Shown: piece by piece, positions 47,830-59,561 of the stretch
Position numbering within the stretch: position 1 is the stretch's first letter
Layout of the letters: every line of letters starts with the position of its first letter
Assembly (NCBI RefSeq): GCF_001649575.2
Contig: NC_051440.1
Location: 22,887,372-22,951,371, forward strand
Direction: 5' to 3'
DNA: 64,000 bases
Origin: Kryptolebias marmoratus
Lineage: Eukaryota > Chordata > Actinopteri > Cyprinodontiformes > Rivulidae
Made by a program: the position numbers and the translations under genes
Notes under the pieces: model-generated
Databases searched by the model: none
What the model was told of the DNA's origin: nothing
The model's input: the letters and a program-made list of their open reading frames with translations, nothing else

Positions 47830-48180
47830 CATCATACTCAACAGACTGAAGCTTCTCTGTCAGACTGGGTGGGTTTTCATTAGTAACAGCTCCACTCACA
47901 TATGAGGTCCCCACAAGGGTTCATATTCGGTCCAGTACTATTTTTCTTTTCCCTCTACGTGATCCCAATTGGATCAGTTCTTAATAAATGTGAATTTTTG
48001 TTCCATTGCTATGTCTATAAGGCTGAAATTGATCTCCCCTTAAAAAAACATCCCCTGTGAAGGACTTGCTGGACCTTCTCAAAGATATAAAATAGTAGAT
48101 GTCTCTCAAAATTTCTCCAACTAAATGAAGAAAAACAGAACCCTCTGCCCTTCACTGCTCCACAGTAATCTTGGTCTTTT
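47830..48180 (+). mobile_element. Decayed LINE reverse-transcriptase fragment
   Basis: Conceptual reading with frameshifts gives peptide scraps like GSILGPVLF and LNKCEFLFHCY, matching the conserved region before the YADD catalytic box of CR1/L2-type LINE reverse transcriptases; the YADD itself is degraded. It is broken by stops and has no promoter. Family assignment is by motif only. Confidence 0.6.
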
Positions 48181-48351
48181 GGAAACTTAAAAAAAATGTT
48201 GATGAAGTTTTGACAACACCTTTTCATTTGTTACACAAAGAACGGCAGAGCCGACTCCTTTCAGCTGAGGTCTCATTCCTGCTCAGGGTCACGGGGAACT
48301 TTAATACGATTTTGACAAGATTTTATTTAAACATGTTACAACAAGACAAAC

Positions 48352-48720
48352 AAAGGCCTAGCATCCCTTGAAGGAATGCATGTCACCCACTGCCTTTCAT
48401 GCCAGCGTTTTAGACTAGAAACTTTCTTATGATAAGAAGGGAGAGAGTTGCAGCTATTTTAGTCAAACCTTGTCAATTATATTATGCGCGATGTCATGCG
48501 ATATTGTAAGATCTTGTGAAAAGTGTTCAGAGGATGTGTTGCGAATTACTCCTAACTACCACCACACCAAATTTTAGTCCAATATCTGTAAAACTGACTG
48601 AGGCATGTCCATTTTTGTGTTGGCTAATGTTGATTAGCTACGACAGCATGAGTTGATGAGATATTTTGGTAACAAACTCAAACACAGGCAAAAACATAAT
48701 CGTCCACCTTTTAGTGGGAG
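48352..48720 (+). repeat. Dispersed repeat family B, copy
   Basis: Starts AAAGGCCTAGCATCCCTTGA, then GAATGCATGTCACCC, TTTCATGCCAGCGTTTTAGA, CTAACTACCACCACACCAAA, AATATCTGTAAAACTGACTG, GATATTTTGGTAACAAAC and CGTCCACCTTTTAGTGGG. One unit. Confidence 0.75.
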
Positions 48721-49976
48721 TCGGAAACCAAAAGGCCTGACAAAACTACTATAAACTACTCATTTGAAGTTATATGCTAATATTTGCTTCCTCAACTGTA
48801 GCTCCTTTAATATGCTTCAGCACGACAGGCGACATTAATGAAGGGAGTTTCTTTTCCAACTCCGGAAATCCCCAGTTACTTTTCATAAAAATCATTGGAA
48901 AAATTAGATGTGTGAACAGAAACTGCACAAAAAAGTCCAGACCAAGCAGTCCTCACACATTTAAAAATCATCTTAAGTGGTCTCAAAAAAAAGTTACACA
49001 CAGACTACAGATGGACTGGAGAAGACGTGCTGTGTGCTCAAACACAACCACAGTTATTGTTCAGAAAATGTTTCATACATTCTGTGGGTTTTACATTTTG
49101 ACTCTGGTCAATGTCTGCATTAAAGAAACACAAGCATGCCTTCACTGACACCATTTAACCAAAGCTTTTGTTCACTTTATAAAGATGATTTTAAGCCAGC
49201 TAGTTAAGTGTCTATACCATATATTTAGCAAACTTCTAGTGTCTTTATTGTGAGCATTTCAAAGTTCAATCTTTACTTTACTTCAGGTTAGTTTAATCAA
49301 AATCTGTTTTACTCATTTATATATTAAGTTTAGTCTGTTTATCTACTTAAATAATTCATTGTAACTATTAGAAGTTTTAGTATTTCTTTAAATTATAATT
49401 ACAGTATTTTTTTAACAGATTACAGATTTTTAGTTCATTTCTTTTTTGTTAAATTTAGTTAAAATCTTCCACTTAATTCCCAGCTACTGCACAAGTGTTG
49501 TCTGAAAACATCTGATCTACAGTGTCTAAATATAAATGTAAAATCTAAATATTAATGTAAAAAAAACATAGGTACAGAGGTCAGTAGCTACAGATATAGG
49601 AGTTCACACAACTTTCTGTTGAAAAGTATACTGTAGCAGTAAAAATTGTTTGTTATTCTGGTAATGCTTTGAGAGCATGTGGAGAGGTTGCTTGCTGATA
49701 TCTGTCGCCCCCACTGTGTCGAGGAAAGATGCAGGGCAACACAGACTCCCTTACAGTATGTTTGCAAAAAATTTTAACTTGTTTTCAAATATTTACTTGC
49801 TTTCCCTCCTCTCTGTATTTCAGAGTAAGCTCCTCTTGCATCAGCTTGTGTTGGGATGTTGAAATTTCAAAGCAGCTGGACTGCAATGGTCTGCGTGATC
49901 TGCATGTGTGTGGAGAGCAGAGAAAACAAGAACCTCACACACACCACCACCACCGTCACCCACTACCGGAACAGGG

Positions 49977-50095
49977 TGATATGTACATACAAGACTTTTT
50001 TTCTGGGCTCTAGTGGTCTTTATTGAAAATAAGAGATAGACTGGCACCCTAATCTGCTGGGACAAGGACTTTCAGCCTCATATCAGGCGCTCACA
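49977..50095 (-). repeat. Possible SINE-like fragment
   Basis: TTTTTCTGGGCTCTAGTGG, CTTTATTGAAAATAAGAG, then CTGCTGGGACAAGGACTTTC and CTCATATCAGGCGCTC resemble the inverted 3' body and tRNA-like head of a fish SINE. Much of the middle seems missing. Tentative. Confidence 0.35.
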
Positions 50096-50432
50096 CATCC
50101 CCTTTGAGCTGCTCAGTGGCCCCATCGGAGCAATATTTGACTTTGGATCATCTGTGGCACCATAATAAAACTAACCCTTCAATGAACTAAAATTCTGTAT
50201 GAATACAGCGGCTTGTGGCAGAGGGAGGAAGTCAAGCTGAGAGCTTTAATGTCAAAGCGTGAGAAGGCCTTCACTCCTGTGTTCTCATTTACACCGAACA
50301 GCAGCAAGAGAGACGACTTCCTGCAGGGATCAAAAAAGACCTACATTACTGTCTTTATTCATTGAAAATCAACATACCCAAAATACATCCTTTGTTCATA
50401 AACAGATCAAATTTTCTACACAAATCAAAGGG

Positions 50433-50435
<3 letters not shown>

Positions 50436-50493
<58 letters not shown>
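50436..50493. repeat. (TA)n microsatellite
   Basis: About 28 uninterrupted TA dinucleotides that run directly into the AAAGGCCTAGC end of a family B element, suggesting insertion into, or growth at, a TA-rich target. Confidence 0.97.
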
Positions 50494-50496
<3 letters not shown>

Positions 50497-51150
50497 GCCT
50501 AGCATGCCTTGAAAAAATGCATATCACACATTGCCTTTCATGCCAGAGTTTTAGAATAAAATCATTTTAAGTTAAGAAATGACGGCCATTTTGGCCAAAC
50601 CTTGAAAACATTGTTATGTGTGATCAGTTGCAATATTACAATACGTCCCAGTCAGAGTACGTGTTATCAATGACTCTCAGCTACTACCACACAGAGTTTT
50701 AACTCAATATTTGTAAACCTGACTGAGTTATAGATATTTTTGTGTTGCTTAGCTGTGGTGGCCATCTTGGAATGAATAACCTCCAGTTGTAGATGTGCAT
50801 CCAATGATAACTTTCTGAAAGAATTATTTTGCTAACAAACAAACAGGGTTGACTCCAACAGTTGAGGCGAAGGTTTTGAGCAAAGATCTTGTGTAATGTG
50901 TTGCGCTCTGAGTATTTGTCGGGTATGACTCTCAGCTACTACCAGACCAAATTTGAACTCGATATCTGTAAAGTTATAGCCGTTTTCTGTTTTGCTACTG
51001 TGGCAACCATCTTGAATTAGATTGATTCCCAAAGTTAATTAATTGGAGATGTACACCCAGTGAATTATTATTGAAAGAATAATTCTAATTTGTCCAGTGG
51101 TTAATGAGATATTTTGGTAACAGACAAAAACATAGATGTCCACCTTTGGC
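50494..51150 (+). repeat. Dispersed repeat family B, longest copy (two internal units)
   Basis: Starts AAAGGCCTAGCATGCCTTGA. The marker GACTCTCAGCTACTACC occurs at 50672 and again at 50927, 255 bp apart, each followed by AATATTTGTAAA- or GATATCTGTAAA-like, GGCCATCTTGGAAT- or CAACCATCTTGAATT-like and GTAGATGTGCATCCA- or GGAGATGTACACCCA-like phrases. It ends with GATATTTTGGTAACAGAC and ATGTCCACCTTTGGC. Confidence 0.8.
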
Positions 51151-52889
51151 TCATGGCTGTGGGCTATAAATATCAACTATTTCCAAGAAACATTTGCTAT
51201 TAAAATTCACGACAGGTTAATTTGGCGGGTCACCTGGGCCTCGCTGTGGACAGAACCAGTGTCAATCAGCTTCCTGTTCTGGGTACAAACATCCTCTTGA
51301 CCTTGCAACACCCCTGTAGCGTCGGTGTCAGTCGAATCAGCTCAATCATATAAATCCCCACCCTGCTGTATCCCGACACCCCTCTGTAATCACCAGCCTC
51401 GACCATTAGCTGATCTTAATGAGATGTGGGAGTAAAAGGAGGATGTGAGATGCCCTTGGAGTGGCTCGTCCGGTCGGAGGTGTGTCATCCCAGTTCATTA
51501 TCCTGAGGTTGATTCTTCATTGTCTTTATCTGGGCGAGCAGCAAGGGAGTCTGCGAATTACGAGCTGCCTTGCTGTCAAATGGGAATTGTTTGTTTTGAA
51601 CTACTTCAAAGCAAGTGTGTATATACAGTTTATGCAATCAGCTAATCAGCCAGCCAAATGAAGCCACTCAATGCATTTAGGCATCTAGATGTGGTGAAGT
51701 CAACTTGCTGAAGTTTAAATCGAGCACCAGAACAGGGAAGAAAGGGGATTAAAGTGACTTTGATTGTGGTGTTTTCAGAAACTGATCTAGCAGGAGCAGC
51801 TCCTGAGCATAAATATTAGTTGTCTTTGATTCCTGAATTGCTAACCACACAAATATTAAAAATTGCTTTACATTTTCTGTGAAAAAAAAAATCTTGTTGC
51901 CTTTTTTGTGCACAACATTGTCACCTTTTTTCTCCCTCCCCCTCCCACGGGTCAGAGTTGGATCTTGTGTGCCTCTCAAAATCTAATAATTAAATTAGAT
52001 AAGTGGAAGCCTTTTCCCTCCTGAAACGAGAATATTTTTTATTTTTAACAGTGTGAAATAACGGACAGACAGGTGCACAGCTGTGCATACAGGACAGCAT
52101 CCATACTCGATGTAAACACACCAACTCTTTCCTCTCACCAAGTGACTCACACTGACAAACACAATGGTTGCAAAACTGTCCACCTCCCCACAGTATTCTC
52201 TCTGTTTTATTGCCTAACAACCTGGGGTTTTATTAGATTCTTAAATTAATTGTAAGCAATAATTCTACAATAAATAATCCAAATTAACTAAGTTAAACGG
52301 AAATAAAAACTTCTGATAAATAATTCTGAAACATATAAAACTGACAAATTGGTGCATGTATATGTATTCACCTCTTCTTCATTAAATCCCCAACCATTTT
52401 GTTCAGAAGCCTCATAGTTAGTTAAATAACATCCAGCTGTGAGCAATCTTTAGTGTATCTATAAACATGAAAAACAGGCCTAACATGCTGGAGAAAATAC
52501 CCCGCTGTCTTCCCTCTGCCCTTAGTTTTCTGTATGTCTGATTCAAGCTGATTGACTGATAGTTTATCTTCTAATTTTAGAATTACAAATGAGTTTTTCA
52601 ACACAAAATCATTGTTTTGAATCCAATGTTTGACACAGCGGGTTATGCTGCACACCATTCTTGCATTCGATAGGCTCACTTTAGGTCTAGCGTTGGGAGT
52701 GGACATGTTGGTGAGCTAGCCCCGCCACTGCCGACAGGGCAACATGATAAATCCACTCACAAAGGTTTAGTTTAGTTGACCTGTCCTGAACTATTTTCAC
52801 ACACAACCATCTCTAGGGTTTACAGAGAATGGTCTAAAAAAGAAAATATCCAGCCAGCGGCAGTTGTGTGGACCAAAACGCCTTGATGA

Positions 52890-53252
52890 TGTCAGAGGTC
52901 AGAGGGGCATATTCAGACTGGTTCAGGATGACAGAAAGGCAGCAGTCCATCTCTGAACACACAACACGTCCAACCTTGAAGCAGATGGGACCTGGTAACA
53001 ATCCTGTCAGCTAAGAACAGGTAACAGAAGCTACAAATTGCACCAAAACTGAAAAATAAGAGACTGGAAAAACAATTCACCGGACTCCAATGGTCTCCAC
53101 AGTCACCAGATCTCAGCCCAATCAAGCATCATGGACGTACAGCTGATAAATCTGCAGAAGGTGCATGATGCTATCATGTCAATATGGATGAAAATCTCTG
53201 AGAAATGCTTAGTACTACTAAGGTGTATCTAATAAAGTAGACGATGAGTGTA
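52890..53252 (+). mobile_element. Internally deleted Tc1-like transposon relic
   Basis: Fragments of a Tc1/mariner transposase remain in order: CAACACGTCCAACCTTGAAG, CTGTCAGCTAAGAACAGG, then CTCCACAGTCACCAGATCTC (peptide PPQSPDL, the conserved transposase C-terminal motif), ATGGACGTACAGCTGATAAA and GATGCTATCATGTCAATATG (MDVQ...DAIMSIW), and the terminus AGGTGTATCTAATAAAGTAG. The catalytic middle is missing, so it is non-autonomous and dead. Confidence 0.85.
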
Positions 53253-54046
53253 TATATCATACAGCATCTGTGTGTTCAAAGTAAAATGAGTGGGTGTTTG
53301 ACGCTTGACTTCCAGCTGAGAGGCAGAGAGCAATTCTGGTCTTTTTAAGAACTTCACAAATTGCTTTCCACACAGGAAAGTATTCATTTAAGAAAAAAAA
53401 GGCTGTTAAGAGTCGAACACAAAACATATTGACGATGCCATTAAAATTACCTGTGAGAAGTGCCGCTGATGACCAGAGAAGCATCACCAGGAGATGATTA
53501 TTTCAATTTTCCATCAAACTGACTGTACAACCGCACTGAAAAACCAGCTTTTCAATGATGATACCATCTCAGCCTCATACAAACTGAGGGCAACAGCAGC
53601 ATGTAATTTTCACAGACTGAGTGCATGCAGTCCATCATATTTGAATGTTTTATATGAAAATAAATGGAACACTTGCAGCGTTAAAGTTGCTTTTTCTCGG
53701 TTGACGTGACCGAAAATCCCAGTGGCACTTTACACAAACGACCCGCATTTTTCACTCTCCTTACTGGAAGCAAAAGATGTCAATTATAGAGCGATTATGG
53801 AACATTTAAGATAGAATGAAGCCACTTTGCACCAAAATATCTTTATTTCTGAAGCCACACAGGCCCTCAGCAGACATCTGCCTCTGTCACTCTCATCATT
53901 CATATACAGTTATTTGCCCCCTTGTGTACGCTTCCCACACACAAACAAGCACAAGCCTGATGCTTCCTCCCTCTTTATTGATCATCTTCCAACTAAAAGA
54001 TTGAACAAGATCATTGTTTAAAATTTTGGTCATTAATTATCTGGAG

Positions 54047-54444
54047 TCTGTTTGTCTATTAGCAAAATATCTAATGTACCACAAGATGGATTTTAATGAA
54101 ACTTTCAGGAAATAATCCTTGGACGTGCATCGACCACTGATTAACATTTGGAGTAAATCCAATTCAAGATGGCTGCTACAGCTACTTGACATTAGCCATA
54201 ACAAAAATGGCTATAATTCTATCACTTTTACAGATATGGAGCTGAAATTTGAGTAGCTGAGAGTTATTTACAGCACATACTGTGAGTGTGACATCTTGCC
54301 TGAGATTGTGCTTAATGTTATTTTAAAAGCTTGACCAAAACAGCTTCAGCTCTGTCATTTCCTCACTAAAAGGATCTCAGTTTAAAACTCTGGCATGAAA
54401 GGCAGCAAACTATATGCACTTCTTCAAGGATTGCTAGGCCTTTA
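54047..54444 (-). repeat. Dispersed repeat family B, copy (inverted)
   Basis: Reads CTGTTTGTCTATTAGCAAAA, GGATTTTAATGAAACTTTC, TTGGAGTAAATCCAATTCAA, AAAACTCTGGCATGAAAGG, CTTCTTCAAGGATTGCTAGG. Full single-unit copy in reverse orientation. Confidence 0.75.
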
Positions 54445-55856
54445 TCTCTGCTTCTTTTTTTTCCACAGAATCTGTTTTTTCATGGTTATTGTTCTTCTGC
54501 AAATAGTTTTTTTCAACAAAAGTTTGGTAATGAAAGATGCTTTCTTATGACACCTCTCTCCAGAGTTTGTTCCCAGCGTGAGTTCACTGGCAGATTATTT
54601 ATTACCCCTGATCTTAATAACGGGGCGTTCACAGCAAACATCAAACAGCCAGCTGGCATAGCTGCTTCTTGGATAGAGCTCCTCAAGGTAAAATGCATGC
54701 AGAGCTTCTACAAACTCAGCTTCGTCAGCACAAACTCTGCAGGTTCAAAAACACAAGTGAACCTCACTAACAAACATTTAATATATAATTTAATTAACTT
54801 TACATCAAGAATACATTTAAAACAGCCAGCGCCTGTATTAGCTGTCAGCAGGCTCATGAGTTTGCATCTTTTCAATAATTAAATGCTCAATTAATCTCAT
54901 CCTTTTTTGCTCTATTGAGTAGAAAACACATCACATCAGGACATATGGTGATTACTTAACTGCACTGATACCACAAAAGGGTAATTAGCTATATTACAAT
55001 CTGAGGTAATAGGCATTAGAATGTCTCACTTTAAGAAGCATCTATGCGTGTGCTATTTTGAACCTTTTTTATGAGACACAATGAAGTAGCAGCAGGAGCT
55101 TTGGCACAGGAGGCATAGCTCATCTAGAGGGAGAAAATGAGAAATAACGGCATTGAGCATGAGGCAAGTAACAGCAGGCTTCCTCTGAGTGGGTAAATAA
55201 CTGGAAATTCACAGTCCGCCTGTTTGTTGTTCTGTTTTCTTTGCTTGATTGTAATGAAATCTGAAAAAGAGTCAGAATAAAAACACTTGAAGTTTATAAC
55301 CAATAATTTAAAGGCCCACCTATGTAAATGCATAAACATATGGTTTAAATGAGGAAAAACATAAAGTGCAGGACTTTGCATCCCATTAAAATTAAAACGC
55401 TAACTACAAATACAAAGTTAGAAGCTTAAAAATCGAAACATTTAAATGCAATCTATGTGTTAAAAATGCAGGATAATAATGCAAGTGAATACATAAATTG
55501 GCTCCTGATCAAAACATCATTTTATCTGACAGCAGTTGATGCAGAAGAGGCTTATAATGTTTGACATGGCACCAGAAAGGTACTGTTCTTTGCTGGTGAT
55601 CAAAGTAAAACTAGTTTTACCGAGAAATAATGAGGTTAATCCACTAAAAATAGAGTTTTTTGTTCATCGATCAAGGAGTAAACAGCTGATTGGATCAGGT
55701 GCTCACAACTAAAACAACAACTAATCTGTAAGAAATAATGAGCTTCAGTTCATGTTTGTTTTTTTGTGGTGAATTAAAAAAACACGACTTAGTACAGATT
55801 TATTTATTTATTTATTGCTTTTTCTTTGTATTAGTACAAATTATTCTTGAAATTAT

Positions 55857-56055
55857 AGGTCTAGCATTTCTTAAAGTAATACATATTGTCTGCCTTATTT
55901 CATGCCAGAGTTTGAAACTCTATTTTTAAGGTTTTGGTTCCAACCTTGAAAATGATGCTATGCATAATCTCATGTGATATTGTGAGATGAGTTTGGATGA
56001 TTCTCAGCTACAACCACATCAAAACTTTAGCTCAGTATCTGTCAAACTATGGGTT
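55857..56055 (+). repeat. Dispersed repeat family B, truncated copy
   Basis: AGGTCTAGCATTTCTTAAAG, TTTCATGCCAGAGTTTGAAA, GATTCTCAGCTACAACCACA and CAGTATCTGTCAAACTAT; the rest of the unit is absent. Confidence 0.65.
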
Positions 56056-58157
56056 AAGAAGATCTTTCAGATGCTTACTGTGAATTAGAAATGATTAGAC
56101 ATGTTTAAAACGATTAGAATTGTAATAGTGTAGTAGACAGTTTTTAAAATCAGAAGACAAAGTGGGAGAAAGTTGCTCAGAACAAAGCTCTGCTTCTGTT
56201 TTTTCTCGTCTCCACAGGGAACTCTCAGGATCTGAATCTCTCTGCTGGCAGCTACTCTGAAGGATGTTGCCCTGGGCAGAATATTTCCTCCACAAGGTTT
56301 TCGGAAAACCTAGTCCAAATCTTTTTCAAGTAAGCATCGCTCTGATGTTTTATACGTGGGCATCTCTGCCTCTATCCTTCACTGTTTGGCATTTCTGTCC
56401 TCCTTTCACAACGAGAGCCATTTAGTAGGCGTAAAAATGTCTGTGGGATGTTTTTTCTTTTTTCTTTCACTTCTTAGTTATTAAAGTATTTCAAACAAGA
56501 AGAACCAAAGCATGGAAGACGGTGTGGGTTGCAGTATCACAGAGTTACTAAGAGGAAACTGTGAACACAACCCTTCTGGCTGTGGGTTTCGTTTGGCCTC
56601 TGATTTCTCAGCCCACTCATCCCAGCTGAGAGTTTCAGGGCAGGTTTGAAACACTCACACGGTTTCTTCTTCTTTTTTTCCTCCCTGTCTCGCTTTTCTG
56701 TAACATATACCTTCCACCGAATCACAATCCATCTCCGTTTTCCCCCCACAGCTCCTTCCATCCTCCATCCTCTCAGCACTTCCTCAGTGAATTCCCAGCT
56801 AACTTTAATTTTCCGGCTCATTCAGAATTCACCAAGACTGATCGCTTAACAGAGCTGCATCTAAATGGATCAAAGGCTCAAGAAGCTACTGTACCCTTTA
56901 CTCTTAGTTCAGTTGAATAAGACTTCACATTTGTAGAAAAAGAACCAGAAAACGAGACGAAAACAGAAGAAAGGTTGGAGCTGAGGCCAAAATGACTTGA
57001 TTTCGGCAGAGCAATAAAAGAGCAATAAAAATAAACTGAAACAAACGCAGAATGGGCTTCATTCTGCTGTCATACATTATATCTTTAAATCATCTTTTAA
57101 AAACAGTCTGCTTGCTCTTTTTGACTTATTTGGGTTTTCTTTCTTTATATTTTCTCTAATAATTTTAAATTATAATAATTTGATCAAAAATTGCTTCTTG
57201 GTGTTGTACTCTGAGCACAGCACAACTCTTTGGAGTTAATAAATAAATTCTCTGTGAACTGACCATGGTTACAAAATGTTTGGCAGTCTGCTTTTGATTA
57301 AAAGATGCCAAATTAAAGTAATGTTTTTTTATCTTTTGAAACTTTCATTCTTACATTGTCAGTGAAGTTTTTACAGTGAAAGTCTGGCAGCCATCTGCAG
57401 GTAAGTGACTGTAAATGTGTAAATCAAATACTGTAATAAATGTGTGTGGCGACACTCATGTTGACGTTCAAGAGAGCATTTTTGTATGTAGCTGAAAATT
57501 GTTTCTACATAAAAATGGTCCCAATGACGTTTCTGGATTTTCTTTTCTTGCCTTATTGCTTTGAGGACAAAGGCAGTGCTACTGAGTTAATGTGAATGAA
57601 GTTTAACTGATTTCTACTGCTGATATGTAAAAACCTTGATTACTTAAACCCAGATTATCTAAATGGATAAATAGTGCACCAGAAGAGGCATAATTTGGAT
57701 TTGATTTGGAGAAAAGCTTTCATTTTTAGTTACATTTTATTGCTTTTCTCAGATGCAGCCTAAAAGAAAAATAATACAAATTTTTGTTTGACAACTACCA
57801 ATTTTTTTTTCACCCTTCAACAATAAGTGCTGGAAATTTTAGGTGTCTGCGGTGCTCTTATTTGTGCTAAAGGTGTTACTGTCTCAACACACCGGCTGCA
57901 GAAACATGAACCACTGCAGTATTAACACAAAATATCTGAGGTCAGGTTAGGACGTTTCTGTGTTTTTATTTCAGCTTTCTTTTCATTTACAAGTCATGAT
58001 ATAGATTTTGCACCAATTAATTTTGCCTTTTGGAAAAAAAAAGGTTTAGATTCAAACTTCTTGATCAGATTTGGAAAAAGGTTGCCAGGTGAATTACAAA
58101 ATGCCATTTTAGTTTTTGATTAATTTTAAACTGATGTTTTTCATTTATCTACTTCTT

Positions 58158-58400
58158 AAGTAAAGCAGCTTGACCCAGTGGTGTGGAGATCATCTTCCTT
58201 TTGGAGGGTTGGAGGTTCTATCCCCAGTCCCTGCAGTGTGCCGGAGTGCCCTTTAGGCAAAACACAGAACCCCCACTGCTGATGTACTTGGTGGTGTGTG
58301 AGTGAGATATACAGTGAATGTGCTGTATAGAGAGTGTAAACTATTAATAGAAAGCACTGTAAGAATGTGTGTGGTGCTATATAAGGCGAACCATTTATCA
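58158..58400 (+). repeat. tRNA-derived SINE-like element
   Basis: Contains a B-box-like GGAGGTTCTATCCCC, then GGAGTGCCCTTTAGGCAAAA, CACAGAACCCCCACTGCTGA, AGAAAGCACTGTAAG and GTGCTATATAAGGCGAACCA. This order is that of a very common fish element ending in GCGCTATATAA...CATTTACCA. The polymerase III A box is poorly kept. Confidence 0.65.
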
Positions 58401-58659
58401 TATGAAATGTTACTCGTGGAAAAAAATGAACAATGCCTGCTTTCCTGTATATCAAGATGTGACAAAACTGTGGAGCAGAAAGCTGTTTCAGAGAACCAGA
58501 AACAGAAACTGTTCGGTGTTTTAATGAGATTGAAGCCATTTGCCAAGAGCAGAAAACAATTGTGGATCCAAGCCAGTAACTCAGATCCAATGACGCCCAA
58601 AGACACCAACGCCTCTGCAGCGCCCACTTTGTCTCAAAATAAAACAAAACAACTCATAT

Positions 58660-59508
58660 ATAATATATAATTATATAAAAAAAAAAAAATTCCCTTCTCA
58701 CCCTCCGCGGGTGGTCTTTGTTTCATCCTCTGAGCTCAGGTCCTCTACCAGNNNNNNNNNNNNNNNNNNNNNNNNNNNNNNNNNNNNNNNNNNNNNNNNN
58801 NNNNNNNNNNNNNNNNNNNNNNNNNNNNNNNNNNNNNNNNNNNNNNNNNNNNNNNNNNNNNNNNNNNNNNNNNNNNNNNNNNNNNNNNNNNNNNNNNNNN
58901 NNNNNNNNNNNNNNNNNNNNNNNNNNNNNNNNNNNNNNNNNNNNNNNNNNNNNNNNNNNNNNNNNNNNNNNNNNNNNNNNNNNNNNNNNNNNNNNNNNNN
59001 NNNNNNNNNNNNNNNNNNNNNNNNNNNNNNNNNNNNNNNNNNNNNNNNNNNNNNNNNNNNNNNNNNNNNNNNNNNNNNNNNNNNNNNNNNNNNNNNNNNN
59101 NNNNNNNNNNNNNNNNNNNNNNNNNNNNNNNNNNNNNNNNNNNNNNNNNNNNNNNNNNNNNNNNNNNNNNNNNNNNNNNNNNNNNNNNNNNNNNNNNNNN
59201 NNNNNNNNNNNNNNNNNNNNNNNNNNNNNNNNNNNNNNNNNNNNNNNNNNNNNNNNNNNNNNNNNNNNNNNNNNNNNNNNNNNNNNNNNNNNNNNNNNNN
59301 NNNNNNNNNNNNNNNNNNNNNNNNNNNNNNNNNNNNNNNNNNNNNNNATTGCTCTGGTGTTTAGGGCCTGTTCCTGGGCGGCCAGGATGAGTGCCTCTGT
59401 GCTGTCCTTGAGTCCAGCTTTTTCCAGCCATTGGTAGGATTTCCCGATATCAGCCACTTCAGTTATTTGTCGGTGGTACATCCCATGTAAGGGCTTGTCC
59501 TCCCATGA

Positions 59509-59509
<1 letters not shown>
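58660..59509 (-). mobile_element. LINE, 3' region, interrupted by the assembly gap
   Basis: Right of the gap the - strand encodes GMYHRQITEVADIGKSYQWL and then EKAGLKDSTEALILAAQEQAL, recognisable as part of the C-terminal region of a fish LINE polyprotein that normally runs into a Cys/His motif and a restriction-like endonuclease (R2/R4-type, perhaps Rex6/Dong-like). Left of the gap, CACCCTCCGCGGGTGGTC and CATCCTCTGAGCTCAGG fit the inverted 3' UTR of the same element, followed by an A/T-rich tail. The missing bases probably hold the rest of the 3' coding end. The visible frame is closed by the gap, so intactness cannot be judged. Confidence 0.7.
58752..59347. other. Assembly gap (596 N)
   Basis: Run of N. 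Open frames spanning it are artefacts. Both edges look like one LINE, so the gap probably reflects repeat collapse. Confidence 1.

Positions 59510-59557
<48 letters not shown>
59510..59557. repeat. (AT)n microsatellite
   Basis: About 23 AT dinucleotides directly abutting the LINE fragment. Confidence 0.97.

Positions 59558-59561
<4 letters not shown>

Larger units (their letters stand above)
42612..58150. other. Gene-poor 3' spacer, first part
   Basis: No gene with motif support. It contains the sulfotransferase 3' UTR, a TTTA tract at 45487-45513, family C at 46950-47032, LINE reverse-transcriptase debris at 47830-48180, family B copies at 48.4, 50.5, 54.0 and 55.9 kb, a TA microsatellite at 50436-50493, a SINE-like fragment at 49977-50095 and a Tc1-like relic at 52890-53252. 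The remaining AT-rich DNA shows nothing I can name. Confidence 0.5.

Noticed and set aside
48774..49148. 124-codon open frame
   Set aside because: No recognisable motif and no promoter or splice context; it lies between repeat copies.
50259..50570. Open frame with an Ile-Tyr repeat
   Set aside because: The repeat is the TA microsatellite translated; not a gene.
58302..58670. 122-codon open frame near the SINE-like unit
   Set aside because: Its first third is SINE sequence and the rest has no motif or exon borders.
58711..59481. Four long open frames over 58.7-59.5 kb
   Set aside because: They consist almost wholly of N and exist only because the gap contains no stop codons. Only the roughly 50 codons at the right end carry LINE-like sequence.
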